This document shows positions 7,991-16,170 of a stretch of DNA of 64,000 bases, one piece after another. Source of the stretch: Haloglycomyces albus DSM 45210 (GTDB taxonomy: Bacteria > Actinomycetota > Actinomycetes > Mycobacteriales > Micromonosporaceae); NCBI RefSeq assembly GCF_000527155.1, contig NZ_AZUQ01000001.1:62001-126000 (forward strand), in the 5' to 3' direction. The position numbers and the translations under genes were made by a program. Within the stretch, counting starts at the first letter, position 1. Every line of letters starts with the position of its first letter. A model generated the notes under the pieces. It did not search any database and was not told the DNA's origin. It was given only the letters and a program-made list of their open reading frames with translations.

Positions 7991-8917
7991 ATGACTGAGC
8001 TTGTAGTGCTGGGCGGAGTCGGCGTGGACACGATCGTGCGGGTTCCACGGCTCGATGTTCCCGGAGGAGATTCGCTGTCCGTGCCGCCGATTCGTGATTT
8101 CGTCGCTCATACCGGAAACGGTGTGGCTCTGGCCAGTCATGAACTGCGTCGCTCGACGCTGTTGATTGATTTTCTCGGTGCCGACCCGCAAGGTGAGACG
8201 GTGCTCGATCACTATCGCAAGGCCGGGCTGGAGTTCGCGTATCAACCGGCGCCGAACGGCACTCCTCGTAGTGTGAATCTGGTCGATAAGGACGGTAAGC
8301 GGTTTTCCTTCTACGACGGTCGGCACCCGTACGATCTACGTCTGGATCCAGAGCTGTACCGACCGCACATGCGGGACGCCGGCCAGGTGCACGTGTCGAT
8401 CAATAACGTCTGTCGCGAGGTGTTCGACCATATCGATTACGACACCACCAGCGTCTCCACCGACCTCCATTCGTGGAACGGGGTCGACGACCACCATAAG
8501 GAGTTCGCGCTGCGCAGTGACGTAGTCTTTCTGTCCAGCGAGAAGCTGGGGCACCGCACTCCGGAGACGATGCGATGGATTGCCGACCACGGTCGCGCAC
8601 ACACTGTCATCGCGACCGCTGGAGGCAAAGGGGGGTGGGCCCTACGGGGCGATACGCTCACCGCGTTCACTGCCATCGATGCGAGCATCATCAATGACTT
8701 CGGGCCCGCGTGGAACGATTGGGAAGTGGTGGACACCAACGGCGCCGGCGATGCCTTTGTGGCGGGCTTCCTTTGGGCCACCGGCAAAGGAGCCAAACCG
8801 TCCAGCGCGCTACACGCCGGCGCCATTGCGGGTGCCTGGACGGTTCAAGCCGCCGGCACCCACACGGACTTCATCGATGAGGACGTCCTCGTCCACGCAC
8901 TCAATCGTCTTGCGTAG
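7991..8917 (+). CDS. PfkB/ribokinase-family carbohydrate or nucleoside kinase
   Basis: 308-residue kinase of the PfkB family. The N-terminal pattern is LVVLGGVGVDTIVRVPRLDV, and the C-terminal signature NGAGDAFVAGFLWATGKG is near residue 250 and holds the catalytic aspartate and anion hole. The segment FLGADPQGETVLDHYRKAGL matches the first signature region. The family phosphorylates sugars, nucleosides or ketohexoses, and the substrate cannot be read from the sequence. Its last 17 bases overlap the convergent membrane-protein gene. No dedicated regulator or sugar transporter is adjacent. Confidence 0.9.
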   Translation: MTELVVLGGVGVDTIVRVPRLDVPGGDSLSVPPIRDFVAHTGNGVALASHELRRSTLLIDFLGADPQGETVLDHYRKAGLEFAYQPAPNGTPRSVNLVDKDGKRFSFYDGRHPYDLRLDPELYRPHMRDAGQVHVSINNVCREVFDHIDYDTTSVSTDLHSWNGVDDHHKEFALRSDVVFLSSEKLGHRTPETMRWIADHGRAHTVIATAGGKGGWALRGDTLTAFTAIDASIINDFGPAWNDWEVVDTNGAGDAFVAGFLWATGKGAKPSSALHAGAIAGAWTVQAAGTHTDFIDEDVLVHALNRLA

Positions 8918-10103
8918 AACGCTCGGTCATCGCACGGGCTCGCGAAATCACATCGTCGAACGGATTGGCCGCGTTGTCCGCTTCCACGGGGCGCGGCAAC
9001 TGCTCGGCGTGTTGTATCAGCATGAACAGTGTCCCGACGATCGCTGCGATCAGCGGAATACCCACCGAGATTTCTGAGCTGGGGCGTAGCCCCGTCTCAA
9101 ACCGCACCACGATCAACAGTGCCGACCATGCCAGGAGGGGCCACGCGGCCCCGATGACCAGGAGGTCTCGGCGACGGCGCAACTGCGGCCAGGTCAGCCA
9201 AACGAAGAAGTCGCTCAGCAGTCCCAAACCGGCCGCGAGGACGACAAAGCTCGGTGTGGCGTAATCGGTGAAGGATCCGGCCGCCAACGCGGGGGCAATC
9301 GACGCGAGGGTGAAGTAGCCGAAGAGAGGACGGTGGTGGCGCGTCACAATCATCATCGTCGCCAGGGCCACGATGGTCGCAAACAGCACTAGGGCCACTC
9401 CGGTGACCAAATAGGCGGGCTGGTTGGCGGCCACCAGTTGCAAAAACGTCGTGGGATACCCGGAATAAGGGATTCCGTAGGGGAGGAACAGCACGATAAT
9501 CGTCAATACCGAGCCCAGTGAGAGGGCTCCCGGTACGTCTCGCAGTATCCAATGCGGGGCTTCGATCAGGTTGCCGCGTTGACGTTGTTGCCATGCCGAC
9601 AGCCACGGAGCGCTCAGTAGGAGCGCCGTTCCCACGGCGAGACCCAAGTGGGTCGGGCTGAGGACGGAGTTGGCCAGCGTTTCTTCACCGGCTACCAAAC
9701 GCCAGATGACATTCGCTACGCCTGCCAGACCAATCAGCGGTACCGCGAACGCTGTTACGCCATATCCCAATGGCAGTGCCGACAGGCCGGTACGGTGCCG
9801 CATTTCTCCGGCGTCGTTCGGATTCTCTTTGGCGTGGTACTGACGCCAGGCAAGGAAGACGTACCAGGTCACCACCAAGATCATGGCGGAGTAGATGACC
9901 CAGTGCCACGGTGCCGTAGCGCTGTACTCTCCGGTTCGCGCTTGGTAGATATTGTCGGAGATGAGTCCGAAGGTCAATAGCAATCCAAGGGCGGCGGAGA
10001 TCAAGTCGTGACTCCAGCTGTTGAAAACCCGCTGGTGCCGCGAATCGGAAATAAGCTGCATTTTATATTCCAGTAGTCGATCCAAGGGCGATTGAGTGGC
10101 CAT
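8901..10103 (-). CDS. Conserved-looking multi-pass membrane protein of unknown function
   Basis: 400 residues with roughly ten hydrophobic segments, beginning with a soluble stretch of about 45 residues (MATQSPLDRLLEYKMQLISD) and ending in a charged cytosolic tail. I do not recognise the family. The ATG at 10103 is preferred; an upstream in-frame TTG at 10124 would add seven residues. No transporter motif, enzymatic motif or signal peptide is evident. Its 3' end overlaps the convergent kinase gene by 17 bases. The gene stands alone between the kinase and the glutaminyl cyclase gene, which is on the same strand 45 bp upstream of its start, so a shared transcript is possible. Confidence 0.7.
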   Translation of the reverse strand: MATQSPLDRLLEYKMQLISDSRHQRVFNSWSHDLISAALGLLLTFGLISDNIYQARTGEYSATAPWHWVIYSAMILVVTWYVFLAWRQYHAKENPNDAGEMRHRTGLSALPLGYGVTAFAVPLIGLAGVANVIWRLVAGEETLANSVLSPTHLGLAVGTALLLSAPWLSAWQQRQRGNLIEAPHWILRDVPGALSLGSVLTIIVLFLPYGIPYSGYPTTFLQLVAANQPAYLVTGVALVLFATIVALATMMIVTRHHRPLFGYFTLASIAPALAAGSFTDYATPSFVVLAAGLGLLSDFFVWLTWPQLRRRRDLLVIGAAWPLLAWSALLIVVRFETGLRPSSEISVGIPLIAAIVGTLFMLIQHAEQLPRPVEADNAANPFDDVISRARAMTERSTQDD

Positions 10104-10148
10104 AACCCCATCATGACCTATCAATACAACGAGTTTCGTACTGGGGTA

Positions 10149-10928
10149 TTACGCGAAGGATACGTGGAAGAGATAAGGCCATTCTTTGCCGGTGAGATAG
10201 TATGTTCCATCTCCAACTGCGGCAATGCCGTTGAGCGTGCGATCGCGGCGGTCGCTGTATTCGCCTTCCAAGTCGCCGGCGTCGACCACGGTGTGGACCG
10301 ATCCATCACCGCGATCGACGCCCACGATGTCCGGAGTCTGCCAGACGTTAGCCCATATGGTGTCGCCCTCGCACTCCAGTTCGTTGATTCTGTCCACCGG
10401 TTCGCCGTCGAGAGTGACGGTCATGGTGTCGCGTTCGGCGAAGGTCTCCGCGTCACGCACACTGATCTGTGCGCTGCCGTCGGAAATATAGAGGTCACCC
10501 GCGATCGCGCATATCCCCCAGCCTTCGCCGTCAAGCTCATAGGTGTCGACCTCCTCCAGCGAGGATCGATCGCGTCGATACACCACGCCAGATTTCCACG
10601 TCAACTGCCAAATATCGGACTCGGTGACTGTCAGGCCCTCCCCGAATTCATCGTCGGGCAGGTCCACCGCGTCCCTGACCTCACCGCTGTGCGGATCAAC
10701 AGTGCGTACCTGGGAACGCCCGTATTGACCGGTGGATTCGTACAGAATCCCGTCGGCCAACTCCAGCCCTTGAGTGAACGCGGTGTCGTCGTGTGGTCGC
10801 GTGTCGATGACGGTGACCGAAAGCTGTTCGGCCTCATTGTCGTCACCTCCCACCCGGTCGTCCTCTCCACAGGCGGTGGTGAGGGTCAGTATTGCGATGA
10901 CGGCGCTGAGGATGGGTTTCTTTGCCAT
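10149..10928 (-). CDS. Glutaminyl-peptide cyclotransferase, lipoprotein
   Basis: 259-residue secreted lipoprotein (signal MAKKPILSAVIAILTLTTAC). The mature part has the repeated blades of the plant/bacterial-type glutaminyl cyclase (PF05096): HDDTAFTQGLELADGILYES, then EGWGICAIAGDLYISDGS, then RINELECEGDTIWANVWQTP, ending LNGIAAVGDGTYYLTGKEWP. The family converts N-terminal glutamine to pyroglutamate, protecting exported peptides. Its start lies inside the end of the upstream methyltransferase gene (43-bp overlap, different frame), and the signal peptide requires this start, so translation is probably coupled. Confidence 0.9.
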   Translation of the reverse strand: MAKKPILSAVIAILTLTTACGEDDRVGGDDNEAEQLSVTVIDTRPHDDTAFTQGLELADGILYESTGQYGRSQVRTVDPHSGEVRDAVDLPDDEFGEGLTVTESDIWQLTWKSGVVYRRDRSSLEEVDTYELDGEGWGICAIAGDLYISDGSAQISVRDAETFAERDTMTVTLDGEPVDRINELECEGDTIWANVWQTPDIVGVDRGDGSVHTVVDAGDLEGEYSDRRDRTLNGIAAVGDGTYYLTGKEWPYLFHVSFA

Positions 10929-11743
10929 GCGGTTATTGTGACCGATACGGTGACGTCGAGTTCAGACGGAACTGAAGTCGTGATTGCCGTAGTGAGTTCC
11001 GCGTCGTCCCAATGCCGTGCGGTGGGTCCCATACGGATCAGGTCGCACACCATCGTTTGACTCATGGTGAGTTGACGTGTCACCTCGGTATGGCTAAGAG
11101 CCTGGAAGTCGGGCGATAGTGTGTCGCTGAGGCGTTGTTCCTTGTTCTCTTCGGCCGACAGCATGGAGATGTATTCGGGAAGCGGGTGGAGATGGCCGCT
11201 GTTGGGCGTCAGGGTGACGAGGCGTCCATGCGGGTGGAGAACCCGGTGTAGCTCACTGCGGTTACGAGGTGCGAATACGTTGAGCGCTACGGCAACCGCA
11301 TTGTCGGCAATGGGGAGGCGTTGCCAGCCGTCGGCGAGAATCGCCGTCATGCGTGGATGCGCCTTCGCCGCTCGCCGTAGGGCGTATTTTGACGTGTCGA
11401 TTCCGATTCCGGTGCGCTCGGTGTGCTCCAGAAAATCCGCGAGGTAGTAACCGGTACCGCAGCCGAGTTCGAGGGCGATACCGGGCGCATCGGTCTCAGC
11501 TGCTTGCCTCAAGGCTGAGTGGAAGGGGGCGTAGGCCCCGGTGTCCAGGAAGTCCTGTCGAGCCGCGACCTGGGTGGCGGTATCGGCGGTGGTGAGATTG
11601 GATGTGGCCGCGACCAAGGGGGCGTACCCCTGTTTAGCGAGGTCGAAGGCGTGATTATTCGGGCAGAGTAGACGACGCGATTCGCCGTGCAGTTCAGCGC
11701 CGCAATGAGGACAGCGCAGTGCGCCGAGCCCGGGAAGGGTCAT
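10886..11743 (-). CDS. RlmA/TlrB-like 23S rRNA (guanine-N1)-methyltransferase family protein
   Basis: 285-residue SAM-dependent methyltransferase. The N-terminal zinc ribbon (CPHCGAELHG with CPNNHAF) is characteristic of the RlmA group, which methylates G745 or G748 in helix 35 of 23S rRNA; some members give macrolide resistance. The SAM motif I is ALELGCGTGYYL near residue 93, followed by GIGIDTSKYALRRAAK and LNVFAPRN. It overlaps the following glutaminyl cyclase gene by 43 bp and lies two bases downstream of the TetR gene stop region, so the three minus-strand genes may be one operon. The exact rRNA site is not determinable here. Confidence 0.88.
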   Translation of the reverse strand: MTLPGLGALRCPHCGAELHGESRRLLCPNNHAFDLAKQGYAPLVAATSNLTTADTATQVAARQDFLDTGAYAPFHSALRQAAETDAPGIALELGCGTGYYLADFLEHTERTGIGIDTSKYALRRAAKAHPRMTAILADGWQRLPIADNAVAVALNVFAPRNRSELHRVLHPHGRLVTLTPNSGHLHPLPEYISMLSAEENKEQRLSDTLSPDFQALSHTEVTRQLTMSQTMVCDLIRMGPTARHWDDAELTTAITTSVPSELDVTVSVTITAWQRNPSSAPSSQY

Positions 11744-11745
11744 GC

Positions 11746-12354
11746 TTATTCTCCTGCCAAGAGTCTGGTGACGGTACGAAAGACTTGGGGCATATCGACT
11801 CCGTCCGGGTCATGCAGCCACTGGAATTGCAGCCCGTCCATCATCGCTATGAGTATCACGGCCGCATCGGAAGCGCTGATACCGCTGGGAGTCACGGAAC
11901 CGTACTCACGCTCAACGGTATCGGTCATGGATTCACGCACCCACTCGTAACGGTCCTTAAAATACGGCCCCGCCGGATGTTTCCCGGTTATGGATTCCCC
12001 CAGCAAGGCCGAAAAGGTACGAACGATCTCAGGACGCATCGCATTGACGTCAACCAACATTTCCATCTGCTCCAGCGGCGAGGCCGGGACCTGCCGCCCC
12101 TTCACGAACGGAGCCGACACATCCCACTCATCGCGCTGCCGCAGCACCCCGATGAGCAGCTCTTCCTTACTCGGAAAATAATGCAGGACGCCCTGCTGGG
12201 TGAGCCCGACGCGCTTGGCGACCTCCCCGAAGGTCAAACCACGATAACCGTGCTCCGCGATGACCCCCACCGCCACCGAAACGATCTCGTCCCGCCGGGC
12301 CTGGCCACGCGAGGACGCGGGGACATCAGGACCGGAGTCGCGGTGTTCAGTCAT
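11746..12354 (-). CDS. TetR-family transcriptional regulator
   Basis: 202-residue TetR regulator. The helix-turn-helix spans about residues 20-66: RRDEIVSVAVGVIAEHGYRG, then FGEVAKRVGLTQQGVLHYFP. The C-terminal ligand domain ends WLHDPDGVDMPQVF. It is divergent from the GH3 beta-glucosidase gene, and the shared 211-bp intergenic region holds a perfect 9-2-9 palindrome at 12498-12517. It is therefore likely to repress the glucosidase gene and perhaps itself, with a sugar or glycoside as inducer. The methyltransferase gene follows immediately on the same strand. Confidence 0.93.
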   Translation of the reverse strand: MTEHRDSGPDVPASSRGQARRDEIVSVAVGVIAEHGYRGLTFGEVAKRVGLTQQGVLHYFPSKEELLIGVLRQRDEWDVSAPFVKGRQVPASPLEQMEMLVDVNAMRPEIVRTFSALLGESITGKHPAGPYFKDRYEWVRESMTDTVEREYGSVTPSGISASDAAVILIAMMDGLQFQWLHDPDGVDMPQVFRTVTRLLAGE

Positions 12355-12497
12355 CGTGACCTGCCTTCAATGGATGCTGTGGCGGACTGTACATCGTATC
12401 GACGCCCACCGAGACCGCACATTGCCGCCTCTCGGTCACCCATGTGCGACACACAAAACCAGAATACGAACCCGAAAATAACATTTAAACAACACAA

Positions 12498-12517
12498 CCT
12501 ACCTAACATTAGGTAGG
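12498..12517. promoter_or_regulatory. Perfect palindrome, candidate TetR operator
   Basis: CCTACCTAA-CA-TTAGGTAGG: 9-base arms, 2-base centre. A partial copy CTTCCTACC follows at about 12527. It lies 48 bp before the beta-glucosidase ATG and in the region divergent from the TetR gene, the usual geometry of a TetR operator. Confidence 0.75.
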
Positions 12518-12565
12518 AATGTCATACTTCCTACCACCCAAGCCGCCCAACGCGAAAGGCCACCC

Positions 12566-14986
12566 ATGCACGACAACACAACGACCGTCGATCAAGCCCT
12601 CGCCCGGCTCACCCTCGAACAAAAAATCTCACTGCTCTCCGGCATCGACAACTGGAGACTACAAGCGCTCCCCCACATCGGCCTCCGCACCATCACCCTC
12701 TCCGACGGCCCCATCGGAGTCCGAGGCCGATACTGGACCTCAGCCGACCCGTCCCTCGCCCTACCCAGCCCCACCGCACAAGCAGCCACCTGGGACACCA
12801 CCCTGATCCGCAGAATCGGACACCTCCTCGCCCAAGAAGCACACCGCAAAAACGTCGACGTCCTCCTCGCCCCCACCGTCAACATGCAACGCACCCCACT
12901 CGGCGGCCGCCACTTCGAAAACTTCTCCGAAGACCCCTACCTCACCGGACGCATCGGAACCGCCTACGTCACCGGCGTCCAAGAAGGAGGCATCGCCACC
13001 ACCATGAAACACTACGTCGCCAACGACGCCGAAACCGAACGCTTTACCGTCAACAACATCATCGACCAACGCACCCTCCGCGAAACCTACCTACGCCCCT
13101 TCGAAATGATCACCCGACACGCCCGGCCATGGGGACTCATGACCGCCTACAACAGCGTCAACGGCACCACCATGACCTCCCACCAACCCCTCATGAACCT
13201 CATCCGACACGAATGCGGCTTCGACGGATTCAATGTGTCGGACTGGACCGCCGCCCGCGACGCCGAACACAACATCGAAGCCGGACTCGACCTCGCCATG
13301 CCCGGCCCCAACACCCCCTACAACCAACACCTCGCCACCGAAATACGAGCCGGAAACATCGACATCAATCACCTCGACACCGCAGTACGACACGTCCTCA
13401 CCCTCGCCGCACGAGTCGGAGCACTCGACGGAACCAACACCACCACACCACCCGAAATCCCCCAACCCGAAACCTTCCTCCGCAGCATCGCTCGCCAATC
13501 GTTCGTCCTCGCCCGCAACGACAACAACACCCTCCCCCTCAACAGAAACGACCCCGGAAAAATCGCCCTCATCGGCCCCGCCGCCCGTGAAGCACGCGTC
13601 CTCGGAGGAGGATCAGCCACCGTATTCCCCACCCACATCGTCAGCCCACTCGACGGACTCACCCACGCCCTCGGCGACAACACCATCGACTACCACCAAG
13701 GCGTCGACCTCACCGAAGAACTCAGCCCAGCATCAGAAGGCGCAGAACTCACCGTCACCGCCGTCGCCAAAGACGGACACCGCTCCACACCCGAACCCAT
13801 CCCCGACGGAGACGTCCGCTGGACGGGACACATCCCCGGAAACATGGACAACACCACCTTCGACCACGCCGTCATCAACGGCACCATCACCGCCACCACC
13901 AGCGGAACACACGAATTCGGCACCCGAGGTATCGGAAAACTCAGCCTCACCGTCGCCGGAAAAACCCTCTACAACGGCGACTACCAACCCGACATCAGCG
14001 ACCCCCTCGAAAGCCTCTTCGGCCCCGCCGTCCCACGCGGCACCGTCGAACTCACCCAAGGCGAAACCGTCACCGTCGAAATGACCATCCAACCCCACCA
14101 ACTCAACGAACTCCACCCCGCCACACTCCTCTTCGCCCTCCTCCACACCCCACCCCAACGCCCCGACCACGAACTCATCGCCGAAGCCGCCACCGCAGCC
14201 AAAAACGCCGACACCGCCATCATCGTCGTCGCCACCACCGAACTCACCGAATCCGAAGGCTGGGACCGCACAAACCTCGACCTACCCGGACGACAAAACG
14301 ACCTCGTCACCGCCGTCGCCCAAGCCAACCCCAACACAATCGTCGTCGTCAACGCCGGAAGCCCGGTTACCATGCCCTGGCGCAACGACGTCCCCGCCAT
14401 CCTGCTGACCTGGTTCCCCGGCCAAGAAGGCGGCCACGCGCTCGCCGATGTGCTGCTCGGAAGCGAGCCGGGCGGTCGACTTCCCGCCACATGGCCCGCC
14501 ACCACCGAAGACGCTCCGGTACTCAATGCCAAGCCGAATGCAGACGGCGATCTTCACTACGAGGAAGGCGTCTTCATCGGCTACCGCGCATGGGAAAAAC
14601 GAGGAACTCCCCAGCCGGCCTACTGGTTCGGGCACGGCCTGTCCTACACCACATGGGAATACGAAAGCCTCGCAGTGGAGGGCAACACCGCACGGGTGAC
14701 CGTGCGCAACAGTGGTTCACGTTCCGGCCGCGAAGTCGTCCAAGTCTACGTGGGGCCTGATGCGGATACGGCAGAGAAAATCGACGGCGGAATAGAAAAA
14801 CACCGTTTGGCAGGATTCACGACCCTAGAGGCCGCACCGAACGAATCGACAACGGTCGAGGTCGAGCTCGACGAACACGCCTTTGACGTCTTTGACGGAG
14901 AATGGACCACCGTCTCCGGGGGTTGGCAGGTATCGGCGGGCCGATCCGTCGCCGACCTACGGGTGAGCCAAGCAATAGTGCAATAA
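12566..14986 (+). CDS. GH3 beta-glucosidase with inserted PA14-like domain
   Basis: 806-residue glycoside hydrolase family 3 enzyme that releases terminal beta-D-glucose from oligosaccharides or glycosides. It has no signal peptide, so it is probably cytosolic. The (beta/alpha)8 domain holds KHYVANDAETER near residue 148 and the nucleophile Asp of GFNVSDW at about 226. A beta-rich insertion, probably PA14-type, occupies about residues 390-530 inside the second alpha/beta domain, which ends LTWFPGQEGGHALADVLLG. A fibronectin-III-like domain follows (VRNSGSRSGREVVQVYVGP). Regulation is probably by the divergent TetR. The first 1.8 kb almost lacks G at third codon positions; the last 0.6 kb does not. 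Confidence 0.94.
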   Translation: MHDNTTTVDQALARLTLEQKISLLSGIDNWRLQALPHIGLRTITLSDGPIGVRGRYWTSADPSLALPSPTAQAATWDTTLIRRIGHLLAQEAHRKNVDVLLAPTVNMQRTPLGGRHFENFSEDPYLTGRIGTAYVTGVQEGGIATTMKHYVANDAETERFTVNNIIDQRTLRETYLRPFEMITRHARPWGLMTAYNSVNGTTMTSHQPLMNLIRHECGFDGFNVSDWTAARDAEHNIEAGLDLAMPGPNTPYNQHLATEIRAGNIDINHLDTAVRHVLTLAARVGALDGTNTTTPPEIPQPETFLRSIARQSFVLARNDNNTLPLNRNDPGKIALIGPAAREARVLGGGSATVFPTHIVSPLDGLTHALGDNTIDYHQGVDLTEELSPASEGAELTVTAVAKDGHRSTPEPIPDGDVRWTGHIPGNMDNTTFDHAVINGTITATTSGTHEFGTRGIGKLSLTVAGKTLYNGDYQPDISDPLESLFGPAVPRGTVELTQGETVTVEMTIQPHQLNELHPATLLFALLHTPPQRPDHELIAEAATAAKNADTAIIVVATTELTESEGWDRTNLDLPGRQNDLVTAVAQANPNTIVVVNAGSPVTMPWRNDVPAILLTWFPGQEGGHALADVLLGSEPGGRLPATWPATTEDAPVLNAKPNADGDLHYEEGVFIGYRAWEKRGTPQPAYWFGHGLSYTTWEYESLAVEGNTARVTVRNSGSRSGREVVQVYVGPDADTAEKIDGGIEKHRLAGFTTLEAAPNESTTVEVELDEHAFDVFDGEWTTVSGGWQVSAGRSVADLRVSQAIVQ

Positions 14987-15010
14987 GGACAAGAACGGGG
15001 TAATACCTCA

Positions 15011-15149
15011 TCGCGGGGCAAATCTGTAATTAACCCCCGCGACAGTGGTATTTGACGAGATAATAGGTCCCAGCGTCGTGCTGATTCCAAGGGGCGGGAC
15101 AATGACAATGCGGGTTGGGGATTCCTGCCATATAACCCCAATCCGCATT
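15011..15149. other. Two hairpins between the convergent GH3 and YtxH-like genes
   Basis: Hairpin 1 has an 8-bp stem (15011-15018 with 15035-15042). Hairpin 2 has a 14-position stem with one G-T wobble (15107-15120 with 15136-15149) and a 15-base loop. They separate two convergent genes and may end transcription from both sides, though neither has a good T tract. Confidence 0.55.
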
Positions 15150-15206
15150 ATCGTCACAACTGTCAGTCCTGCACACGGCTGTACAGACGGCCCGAATGCG
15201 GCCCGA

Positions 15207-15533
15207 TTACTTCACAGCGCTGGACTGCGCTTCAGTTTCCGCATCCCCACGACGAACATCCAGAAGCTCATCACTCATGTCCGACTCATGGCCCTCGCCG
15301 GAAGCCATGAAATTCTCGACCGCGTCGCCGATCTTCGTACCGCGCACCTTCTCAGTGGCAGTATTGGCCGCTTGGGTGGCCTGAACCTTGACCGCGTCCG
15401 TAACCTGCTGTACTTTCTCGTTTTCCATCTGCTGATTGACCCAGCCGGTAATCTGATCGTAGCGTTCCCGACCAGCACGAGCCCCTAGGACGTAACCCAC
15501 GGCAAAACCAGCAGCGATCCACAGTTTGCGCAT
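15207..15533 (-). CDS. YtxH-like small membrane-anchored protein
   Basis: 108 residues. The N-terminus MRKLWIAAGFAVGYVLGARA is a single glycine-rich membrane helix followed by GRERYDQI, the pattern of YtxH-domain proteins that are common in actinobacteria. The rest is a charged, Ala/Thr-rich amphipathic helix. Function is unknown; relatives are linked to stress. It is monocistronic, convergent with the GH3 gene, with two hairpins between them. Confidence 0.8.
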   Translation of the reverse strand: MRKLWIAAGFAVGYVLGARAGRERYDQITGWVNQQMENEKVQQVTDAVKVQATQAANTATEKVRGTKIGDAVENFMASGEGHESDMSDELLDVRRGDAETEAQSSAVK

Positions 15534-15856
15534 CTTAAACTCCCTTTCTATTCAATGAACCGTCACGATACACGTAAGCGATATTTTTCCTTATACCCGG
15601 CAAAATTGTGCTATTGTCACCGATTTTCCCTCCCCTGTGTTCACTGTGACCGATGCTAGAACGCGCTCGCCAAGCGGTGGCGTCTCGATGCCTTGCTGGA
15701 CACCCGATCCGGTACCGCTGACGGCAAAACTACGACACGACTCTGAGCGGTGCGATACTGATCGGTAAACACCCCTCGCCAGACCTGTACGACCACCCTT
15801 AGCCCCAGACCATATAGGGCCTACCTTTGTTATAACCCCAGTCACACACCCCCGTT
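15534..15856. other. Intergenic region between YtxH-like gene and tRNA-Asn promoter
   Basis: No credible coding frame. AT-rich near the YtxH-like start, where that gene's promoter must lie. I see no other structured element until the tRNA promoter at 15857. Confidence 0.4.
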
Positions 15857-15885
15857 TTGGAACGCGGAACTGAATGCTGTACTCT
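15857..15885 (+). promoter_or_regulatory. Sigma-70-type promoter of tRNA-Asn
   Basis: A -35 box TTGGAA (15857-15862), a 17-base spacer and a -10 box TACTCT (15880-15885), ending 41 bases before the tRNA. Confidence 0.6.
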
Positions 15886-15926
15886 TGTTTGTGGTTCGGG
15901 CGGAAGAGCCGCTGAACCAGGGATGA

Positions 15927-16001
15927 TCCCCGATAGCTCAATGGCAGAGCATTCGACTGTTAATCGAAGGGTTGTTGGTTCGAGTCCAACTCGGGGAGCC
16001 A
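15927..16001 (+). tRNA. tRNA-Asn (anticodon GTT)
   Basis: Acceptor stem TCCCCGA pairs with TCGGGGA; anticodon loop CTGTTAA carries GTT; the T arm is GTTGGTTCGAGTCCAAC. The discriminator is G at 15998 and CCA (15999-16001) is encoded. A tyrosine-recombinase remnant lies about 110 bp downstream, so this tRNA is the probable integration site of the accessory region. Confidence 0.97.
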
Positions 16002-16011
16002 ATACAAAGTA

Positions 16012-16058
16012 AAACCCGAGGTCAAGAGCTTCTAACTGAAGTTCCTGACCTCGGGTTT
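16012..16058 (+). terminator. Terminator after tRNA-Asn
   Basis: Perfect 13-bp stem AAACCCGAGGTCA / TGACCTCGGGTTT with a 21-base loop, followed by CTTGTT. It lies 10 bases after the tRNA. Confidence 0.8.
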
Positions 16059-16162
16059 CTTGTTATGGACAACATTCAGGCAACATTGTGTTAGCTATTC
16101 TGCTTCCCACAGTCAAGAGAAGACTTCGGCAACCTCGTCCAGACGATCGGGAAACAGGGGCC

Positions 16163-16170
16163 CATAAATG
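16163..16170. repeat. Target-site duplication, left copy (CATAAATG)
   Basis: Eight bases directly before the left inverted repeat; the identical octamer follows the right end at 17577-17584. Eight bases is the usual ISL3-family duplication length. Confidence 0.92.

Noticed and set aside
13233-14084. Long Ser/Thr/Pro-rich frames in other frames of the GH3 gene (also 13129-13590 and 13733-14170)
   Set aside because: They are by-products of the strong third-position bias of the GH3 gene; no ribosome sites or protein features, while the GH3 frame has full homology.
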